The notes under the pieces are model-generated. The model was not told where the DNA came from. It saw nothing but the letters and a program-made list of their open reading frames with translations, and did no database searches. Below, piece after piece: positions 13,669-18,763 of a stretch of 18,763 nucleotides of DNA (positions are counted from its first letter, which is position 1; each line of letters starts with the position of its first letter). The stretch covers positions 1 to 18,763 of the forward strand of contig JAEZJP010000137.1 in NCBI GenBank assembly GCA_023415715.1. Reading direction: 5' to 3'. Source of the DNA: Bacillota bacterium. GTDB lineage: Bacteria; Bacillota; Clostridia; Christensenellales; Aristaeellaceae. The translations under genes and the position numbers were made by a program.

Positions 13669-14640
13669 ATGATTCATGCCGCTATCATCGGGTGCGGGAC
13701 CGTCGCGCCCGTACATGCCTATGCCCTGAAGCAACTTCCGGGTGTAAGCCTGGCTGCTTGTGCCGATATCGATCCCAAGCGTGCAGAAAGCATGGCGCAG
13801 AATTATGGCCTTCGCCCGTATGATTCCATGGAGAAGCTGCTTGAAAACGAGAAGATAGATGTGGTGCATCTATGCACGCCGCATTATTTGCACGTTCCCA
13901 TGGCGCAATTGGCCGCCTCACGCGGCATTCATGTTTTCAGCGAAAAGCCGCCGGCCATCGACCGCGCGCAGTGGGCTTTGCTTTTGGAGGCTGCCCAAAA
14001 GGTCCGCGTCGGCGTGTGCTTTCAAAACAGGTATAACGGCAGCACCCAAAAGCTTCGGGAGATGCTTGCCAGCGGCAGCTTGGGAAAGGTTCATGGAGCG
14101 CGGGCCTTTGTTACCTGGTCAAGAAACGAGGAATACTATACGGAAAGCGGCTGGCGGGGAAATCAAGACACTGAGGGCGGCGGTGTGCTGATTAACCAGG
14201 CGATCCATACGCTTGATTTACTGGTGTATCTGCTGGGCAAGCCTCAACATGTTGCTGCCACGTTATCGAACCACCATTTGAAAGGCATCATCGATGTGGA
14301 GGATACCTTAGAAGCCTACATGACGTTTGGCGATGCGCCCGGACTGTTTTATGCCACAACGGCTTATTGCACAAATTCACCCGTATATCTCGAGATCGTT
14401 TGCGAGAATGCTACTATGCGCATGGAAAAGGATACGCTTATAGTATCCTGGAACGGCAGAGAAGAGGAGAGGTTCGAATTTAAGAATAACTTGCCTGTGA
14501 CACGGGACTATTGGGGTTCTGCCCATGTGACTTGCATCCGTGAATTCTACGATGCGTTGGAAAACGGCCGCGGTGTGCCCATCGGACCCAAGCAAGTGCA
14601 GGATACCGTGGACACGATGTTTACCATATACGGAAAATAG
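13669..14640 (+). CDS. Gfo/Idh/MocA-family NAD(P)-dependent oxidoreductase
   Basis: The protein is 323 residues. It has an N-terminal Rossmann fold with AAIIGCGTVAPVH (nucleotide-binding GxGxxxxxH), acidic residues after strand 2 (ADIDPKR), the EKP motif at 92-94 (FSEKPPA) and a C-terminal half with GGGVLINQAIHTLDLL, whose His180 is the usual catalytic His. The ATG at 13669 is 12 nt after GAAAGG and begins at the family start; an in-frame GTG at 13660 is only 3 nt from it. Members oxidise or reduce sugars, sugar acids or inositols. The GH88 gene follows 70 bp later, so the substrate is probably a uronic-acid-derived sugar, by context only. Confidence 0.92.
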   Translation: MIHAAIIGCGTVAPVHAYALKQLPGVSLAACADIDPKRAESMAQNYGLRPYDSMEKLLENEKIDVVHLCTPHYLHVPMAQLAASRGIHVFSEKPPAIDRAQWALLLEAAQKVRVGVCFQNRYNGSTQKLREMLASGSLGKVHGARAFVTWSRNEEYYTESGWRGNQDTEGGGVLINQAIHTLDLLVYLLGKPQHVAATLSNHHLKGIIDVEDTLEAYMTFGDAPGLFYATTAYCTNSPVYLEIVCENATMRMEKDTLIVSWNGREEERFEFKNNLPVTRDYWGSAHVTCIREFYDALENGRGVPIGPKQVQDTVDTMFTIYGK

Positions 14641-14657
14641 CCAATTATGCGGTTTAT

Positions 14658-14673
14658 ACCGGGCAGGCCCGGT
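14658..14673. repeat. GC-rich palindrome between oxidoreductase and GH88 genes
   Basis: ACCGGGC and GCCCGGT are separated by AG, giving a compact hairpin (6 bp with a 4-nt loop) in the 70-bp gap. No T-run follows. It may tune expression or message stability between the two genes. Confidence 0.45.
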
Positions 14674-14710
14674 GAATGGATAGAATACATCATAGAAAGG
14701 GCGTTATTCG

Positions 14711-15883
14711 ATGAAGCAGATCCCGGTTGACCCGCAAACCTTGCAATGGGCAAACCAAGTTCTTCAAAAAATGGATATTAAAATGCGCAGCGGTGTGGAA
14801 AAAGCACAGGAGCTTGATGGAATCCCTTACAGTGTGAAGAACGGAGAATGGACAACGCCGGGCATTACCTGGTGGACCAACGGATTCTGGCCGGCCGAAA
14901 TGTGGCAGATGTTTTTGGAAACGGGCGGGGAGCGTTACCGCCTTGAGGCTGAGCGTGCCGAGAAGCTGATGGATGAGGCGCTGCGGGATGTTCTGACGCT
15001 GCACCATGACGTTGGCTTTATGTGGCTGATCAACAGCGGCGTGCATTATGCCATCGACGGAAACAAGGATAGCCTTACCCGCGTGCTGTTTTGCGCCAAT
15101 ATGCTGGCGGGAAGGTATAACCCCAATGGCTTCATCCGCGCCTGGAACGGCAAGGGGCGGGAAGGCTGGGCCATTATTGACTGCATGATGAATCTGCCGC
15201 TGCTGTACTTTGCCAGCGAATATACGGGAGATCCCCGTTACAGGCTGATTGCATTAAATCATGCCAGGACCGTGCAGCGCTGCTTTATACGTGAAGATGG
15301 CTCCTCCCATCACATCGTGTGCTTTGATCCGGAGACAGGAAAGGTTTTGGATACGCCAACCGGCCAGGGCTACGCGCCCGGAACAAGCTGGTCCCGCGGC
15401 CAGGCTTGGGCGATGTACGGTTTCATGCTGAGCTATGTATATACCGGGGATGAAACCTTCCTGCATACAGCCCGTGGTGTGGCGGATTACTTCCTGAAGA
15501 ACTTGCCGGAAGACAATATTCCCCCGGTGGACTTCAAGCAGCCTGCCGAGCCAGATGTAAAGGATAATTGTGCCGGCGGCATTGCGGCCTGCGGGCTTAT
15601 GGAACTGGCAAACGCCCTTGGTGACGATCCTGCTGCACAGCTGTATCATCATGCGGCCGTCAGGATGCTTCGGGCCATGGATGAAAAGTGCTCCGACTGG
15701 ACAAATGATACACCTGCCATTCTGACTATGTGCACATCGGCTTACCATGACGTGCCCGGCCGTCACATCGCCATGAATTACGGCGACTATTTCTTCATTG
15801 AGGCCATGCGCAGGCTCAAGGGGGAAGAGCGGCTCCTGTGGAGGCCGCTGCTCAAAAAAGGCGAGCCCATGCGGGTGGAATAA
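14711..15883 (+). CDS. GH88-family unsaturated glucuronyl hydrolase
   Basis: This 390-residue protein shows GH88 (alpha6/alpha6 barrel) landmarks: WWTNGFWPAEMW (54-65), HHDVGFMWL (98-106), IIDCMMNLPLLYFAS starting at 155, HIVCFDPETG, TPTGQGYAPGTSWSRGQAWAMYGF and AGGIAACGLMELA. The two catalytic Asp residues fit Asp100 in HHDVGF and Asp157 in IIDCMMN. Enzymes of this family remove the 4,5-unsaturated uronic acid at the non-reducing end of oligosaccharides made by polysaccharide lyases. No signal peptide is seen, so it acts in the cytoplasm on imported oligosaccharides, in line with the ABC importer next to it. The ATG has GAAAGG 10 nt upstream. It is followed by a bidirectional terminator. GH105 is the closest alternative; the DCMMN block and length favour GH88. 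Confidence 0.9.
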   Translation: MKQIPVDPQTLQWANQVLQKMDIKMRSGVEKAQELDGIPYSVKNGEWTTPGITWWTNGFWPAEMWQMFLETGGERYRLEAERAEKLMDEALRDVLTLHHDVGFMWLINSGVHYAIDGNKDSLTRVLFCANMLAGRYNPNGFIRAWNGKGREGWAIIDCMMNLPLLYFASEYTGDPRYRLIALNHARTVQRCFIREDGSSHHIVCFDPETGKVLDTPTGQGYAPGTSWSRGQAWAMYGFMLSYVYTGDETFLHTARGVADYFLKNLPEDNIPPVDFKQPAEPDVKDNCAGGIAACGLMELANALGDDPAAQLYHHAAVRMLRAMDEKCSDWTNDTPAILTMCTSAYHDVPGRHIAMNYGDYFFIEAMRRLKGEERLLWRPLLKKGEPMRVE

Positions 15884-15901
15884 TGAAAAGATAAATAATA
15901 T

Positions 15902-15939
15902 AAAACGGCGGGTCTCATTATTCGAGAGCCCGTCGTTTT
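15902..15939. terminator. Bidirectional terminator between converging operons
   Basis: AAAACGGCGGGTCTC (15902-15916) pairs with GAGAGCCCGTCGTTTT (15924-15939) with one wobble and one bulge around a 7-nt loop. T-runs occur on both strands. It ends the GH88 transcript from the left and the ABC transcript from the right. Confidence 0.85.
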
Positions 15940-15960
15940 CATGTATCAATCATGCGAAAT

Positions 15961-15986
15961 CGAGAAAATGACTCGTCATTTTCTCG
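15961..15986. repeat. Perfect 11-bp inverted repeat after the second permease gene
   Basis: CGAGAAAATGA and TCATTTTCTCG flank a CTCG loop, 7 bp past the stop of the permease gene. No T-run follows on the minus strand, so it is probably a 3'-end stabilising hairpin in front of the terminator, or a first-stage terminator. Confidence 0.6.
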
Positions 15987-15992
15987 AAGGCG

Positions 15993-16892
15993 TTAGCCTT
16001 TGACAGCACCGATCATGACACCTTTGACAAAATACTTTTGCACAAAAGGATAAATGAGCAGTACAGGCACCGTGGAAATAACGATCGCGGCATATTTGAT
16101 GGTTTCCGCGAATTGGTTCATGCGGTCATTCTCGGTCGCAGCGGCGTTCAAAATGTTGGAATTGGCGATCAGCACGCTGCGCAGCACGTTTTGTATAGGC
16201 AGGTTCGCATTGTCCTTGATATAGATTGAGGCGGAAAACCAGCTGTTCCAATGCGCGACGCCATAATATAAAAGCAGCACCGCGATGGTTGGCGTAATCA
16301 GCGGCAGTACGATTCGAAAGAGTACCAACAGATCGTTCGCGCCGTCGATGTAGGCTGATTCCGCCAAACTGTCGGGAACGGCCTCAATAGCGGTTTTACA
16401 AATGATCGAATTGTAGATACTGATGGCGCCAGGCAGGATCAATGCCCAAAGCGTATTATAAAGCCCCATTGATTGAATGTTCAAAAAATTCGGAATCATG
16501 CCGCCGTTAAAAAACATCGTTATCATAATAACAACCATGATCGGCTTTTTGAACATGACGTTCCGGCTTGCTAGAAAATACCCGCAAAACAGCGTTAAAA
16601 GAATGTTAAGCGGAAGCGCTATGGCCATAATGGTGAGGATATTCTTGTAGCCGCTGACCAAAAGGGGATGCGTGAAGGCCAGACGGTAGGCAGCGGTATT
16701 CCACCCCAACGGATGGAGCATAAAGCCGGGGCTCTGCAGAAGTTTGACATTGTCACTTAAGGATGCGCAGAACACATAATAGACCGGATACGCCGTGACA
16801 AGACAAAGCAGGACGAGGAGCAGAATGTTGAAGACGTTGAACACTTTTCCGCCAATGGTATCGTATTGAATCGCATTTTTGTGTTTTGCCAT
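15993..16892 (-). CDS. ABC sugar transporter permease (LplC/YtcP type)
   Basis: This 299-residue inner-membrane permease has six hydrophobic segments. The cytoplasmic EAA loop reads ESAYIDGANDLLVLFRIVLP (from 178), which contacts the ATPase. The first periplasmic loop, with SLSDNVKLLQSPGFMLHP, is typical of the LplC group that pairs with LplB-like proteins and LipO-like binding proteins for oligosaccharides. The start ATG has AAAGGAGG 8 nt upstream and follows the partner permease by 14 bp. No ATPase gene is seen in the window; such systems often share a housekeeping MsmK/UgpC-type ATPase. Confidence 0.93.
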   Translation of the reverse strand: MAKHKNAIQYDTIGGKVFNVFNILLLVLLCLVTAYPVYYVFCASLSDNVKLLQSPGFMLHPLGWNTAAYRLAFTHPLLVSGYKNILTIMAIALPLNILLTLFCGYFLASRNVMFKKPIMVVIMITMFFNGGMIPNFLNIQSMGLYNTLWALILPGAISIYNSIICKTAIEAVPDSLAESAYIDGANDLLVLFRIVLPLITPTIAVLLLYYGVAHWNSWFSASIYIKDNANLPIQNVLRSVLIANSNILNAAATENDRMNQFAETIKYAAIVISTVPVLLIYPFVQKYFVKGVMIGAVKG

Positions 16893-16906
16893 GTTCTCCC
16901 CCTCCT

Positions 16907-17857
16907 TTAAAACAGCGCGGAATCGGTATATTTCTTGCTCAGCGTATTGGCCGCTATCAAAAAGGCCACATTGACAACGGAATTGAACAAGCCCACGGCG
17001 GTGGCGTAACTGTAATCCGCCTGCATGATGCCGCGCCGGTAAACGTAGGTGGAGATGACGTCCGCCACGTCATAGGTCGACTCAGCATATAATAGCAGGA
17101 CCTTTTCAAACCCTACGTTGAGGACGCTGCCCATGCGTAGGATAAATAGCACTGTGATTGTTGGCATCAGGCCGGGCAGGGTGATGTGCAGCACCTGCTT
17201 GAAGCGTCCCGCGCCGTCGATGCGGGCGGCTTCATACTGCTCCTGATCGATGCTTGAGAGCGCGGCCAGATAGATAATCGAATTCCAGCCGACAAATTGC
17301 CACAGGTCGGAAATAATATAGATAGGGTAAAAATAGCGTGGGTTGGTGAGGAGGTTTTGCGACGAAACGCCGAGGAGGTTGGAAAAGATGCCGTTGCTCT
17401 GGCAGTATATTCGTACCAGCGCGCAGCTTACGACCATAGAAACAAAATACGGCATATACGTGATGGTCTGCACTGTGCGTTTAAAGCTGTTTCGGCGCAC
17501 TTCATTAAGCAAAAGCGCCAGGATGATCGGCAGCGGAAAGCCAAACAGAATATTGAGAAGGCTGATGGTAAGCGTGTTTCGTAAAAGACGCCCGAAATAC
17601 ACGTCCCCAAAGAAATTTTCGAAATTTTGCAGGCCGACCCATTTGCTTCCCGCAATCCCCAGCCTGGGCCGAAAATTTTTGAACGCGATGATCAACCCGT
17701 ACATCGGCTTGTAGGCGAACAACGCCAGTATGACAAGCACTGGTATAATCAAAAGATACTTGTACTTATTCAACTTGAAATCCCTGGCGAGCCTGTGCAA
17801 AAACCCGCGCTTATACGGCGGGCGTACTGAGACTGCAGGAGCTTTCAACATAAACAT
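16907..17857 (-). CDS. ABC sugar transporter permease (LplB type)
   Basis: The protein has 316 residues with a polar N-terminus, then YLLIIPVLVILALFAYKPMYG and the IAFKNFRPRLGI element characteristic of LplB-like permeases, six hydrophobic segments in all, and an EAA loop reading YEAARIDGAGRFKQVLHITLP (from 208; 21 residues split as YEAARIDGAG and RFKQVLHITLP). It forms the heterodimeric channel with the next gene. GGAAGG lies 4 nt before the first ATG and 10 nt before a second in-frame ATG at 17851, so the shorter form (314 residues) is quite possible. A hairpin separates it from the binding-protein gene. Confidence 0.93.
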   Translation of the reverse strand: MFMLKAPAVSVRPPYKRGFLHRLARDFKLNKYKYLLIIPVLVILALFAYKPMYGLIIAFKNFRPRLGIAGSKWVGLQNFENFFGDVYFGRLLRNTLTISLLNILFGFPLPIILALLLNEVRRNSFKRTVQTITYMPYFVSMVVSCALVRIYCQSNGIFSNLLGVSSQNLLTNPRYFYPIYIISDLWQFVGWNSIIYLAALSSIDQEQYEAARIDGAGRFKQVLHITLPGLMPTITVLFILRMGSVLNVGFEKVLLLYAESTYDVADVISTYVYRRGIMQADYSYATAVGLFNSVVNVAFLIAANTLSKKYTDSALF

Positions 17858-17885
17858 CGTTCCTTCCGTTTACAGTATCAAAACG

Positions 17886-17914
17886 GGGGATCGCCTCACG
17901 AAGAAGCGATCCCC
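17886..17914 (-). promoter_or_regulatory. Intercistronic hairpin between binding protein and permeases
   Basis: On the minus strand GGGGATCGC pairs with GCGATCCCC and the stem can extend by three pairs around a TTCGT loop. CCGTTTTG follows. Such hairpins reduce readthrough into the permeases or protect the upstream message, giving an excess of binding protein. Confidence 0.65.
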
Positions 17915-17953
17915 GCCCATTTGCAACGGGCAGTCAGGATTCCGCCCTTTATG

Positions 17954-18763
17954 TTAGCGAGCCATGAAGCGGTCATACGCCGCCTGACGGATCTCCAGCG
18001 CGCGTGCAAGGCCCATATCATTGAGTGTCTTCAGATAGTTCTCCCAGTCAGCCTTTGTGGCTTCACCGGTGATGAACTTGGCAGACATTTCCGGCACATA
18101 GGTGCCCAAGGAGGCTTCGATGTTGGTGATCTCGTCGCTTTCCTCCGCGGTCAGGGTCACACCAGAGGGCATCTTACCCTTGCCGGCGATCTTCTCATTG
18201 CCATAGAACCACAGGTCGTTGGCGGCAATGGATTCGGGGGTGTTCTTCATGTAAAGCAGCTTTGTAGCCTGGATGCAGCTGCCGCTCCATGTGGAACCGC
18301 CGTACTTGGAAATGGCGTCGTTGAGCCCGTCCGGATCCTCGGTTACCAGGGGGAGATAAGCGGGTTGGCCGTCCTTGTCGTAGTCCCAGGAAACACCCTG
18401 CTTACCAAAGTTCCAGTAAAGGTTGCCCTCGGGCGAATAGGCGTAGTCAAGTACGCGCATGGCAGTTTCAATCTTATCTTCCGGGCAGTCGCCGGAGATG
18501 GCGGAAACGACCGTGCCGATGCCCGAGCCGCCAAATACCATGCTGATCGAGCCGTCATCGGCGGTGGGGTACTGCAGGCCCACCCAGTTGGCGCCGTTAC
18601 CGGCCTGTGCGGCTTCCTTGCGCCAGTTAGACAACTGGCCCATGGAGGTATAGGAAATACCCATAACGCCGTTCAGAGCCTTGGTCTTGGCCTCGGTATC
18701 CTTGTTGGCGAACACGTCCTGGTCAATCAGGCCAGCCGCCCACCACTCGTTGAGCTTAAGCAT
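17954..18763 (-). CDS. ABC transporter solute-binding protein, partial
   Basis: The frame is open to the right edge; only the last 269 or so residues are here, and the Met at the edge is internal. Sequence such as LNEWWAAGLIDQDVF, MGISYTSMGQLSNW and ALRVLDYAYSPEGNLYWNFGKQGVSW-like text (here AMRVLDYAYSPEGN, NLYWNFGKQGVSW) is that of LipO/family-1 extracellular solute-binding proteins that partner LplB/LplC permeases. The N-terminal lipoprotein signal, ligand half and promoter lie outside the window. The protein captures oligosaccharide outside the membrane. Being first in the transcript, it lies 96 bp before the permease gene. Confidence 0.92.
   Translation of the reverse strand: MLKLNEWWAAGLIDQDVFANKDTEAKTKALNGVMGISYTSMGQLSNWRKEAAQAGNGANWVGLQYPTADDGSISMVFGGSGIGTVVSAISGDCPEDKIETAMRVLDYAYSPEGNLYWNFGKQGVSWDYDKDGQPAYLPLVTEDPDGLNDAISKYGGSTWSGSCIQATKLLYMKNTPESIAANDLWFYGNEKIAGKGKMPSGVTLTAEESDEITNIEASLGTYVPEMSAKFITGEATKADWENYLKTLNDMGLARALEIRQAAYDRFMAR

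Noticed and set aside
1..18763. CRISPR arrays, tRNA genes, transposases, integrases
   Set aside because: None seen on either strand: no regularly spaced repeats, no cloverleaf-like segments with TTCGANTC-type arms, and no recombinase motifs in any credible gene.

Overview
The window looks like a chromosomal segment of a Gram-positive anaerobe of the Clostridia type. The reasons are strong AGGAGG-type ribosome binding sites, sigma-A-type promoters, intrinsic U-run terminators, a DUF1294 protein, LplB/LplC-type sugar permeases, a YkuD L,D-transpeptidase with a Pro/Thr-rich tail, and a Tet(M)-like GTPase. The lineage is inferred from protein style only; no marker gene is complete.

Region 1 (1-1552) is the most unusual part. 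Two near-identical 101-bp direct repeats (45-145 and 1452-1552, about 97 of 101 positions equal by eye) each consist of the 3' half of a 5S rRNA gene plus its rRNA-operon terminator. Neither has the 5' half of 5S, and both lose similarity to 5S at the same base. They bracket an AT-rich, promoter-bearing, single-gene unit that encodes a RelA/SpoT-domain protein. This is the pattern of a small unit inserted at, or duplicating, the 3' end of a 5S gene. Because the left fragment is itself preceded by non-5S DNA, it may be one member of a tandem series that continues to the left.

Region 2 (1553-3565) holds a MATE-family exporter followed by a small DUF1294 membrane protein and a perfect terminator.

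Region 3 (3566-9208) is an envelope cluster on the + strand: a secreted L,D-transpeptidase with a Big_2 domain, a small secreted protein of unknown role, an MBOAT (AlgI-like) O-acyltransferase and an AlgX/DHHW-type SGNH-like acetyltransferase. The last two are 12 bp apart and form the usual pair for O-acetylation of an exported glycan. The cluster as a whole suggests modification of wall or surface polymers.

Region 4 (9209-13441) has an HD-domain phosphohydrolase-like protein whose natural N-terminus seems to lie in another frame. On the - strand come a 44-codon membrane peptide with an excellent ribosome binding site, an unknown membrane-anchored protein, a divergent Tet(M)/Tet(W)-like ribosomal protection GTPase, and a small charged protein. 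The GTPase has a good promoter and a leader of about 140 nt that encodes a 12-residue peptide followed by competing hairpins, so it is probably controlled by attenuation.

Region 5 (13669-18763) is a sugar-use island: a Gfo/Idh/MocA oxidoreductase and a GH88-type unsaturated glucuronyl hydrolase on +, converging through a bidirectional terminator on an ABC importer (two permeases and a solute-binding protein cut by the window edge) on -. The likely job is import and breakdown of unsaturated uronic-acid oligosaccharides made by polysaccharide lyases.
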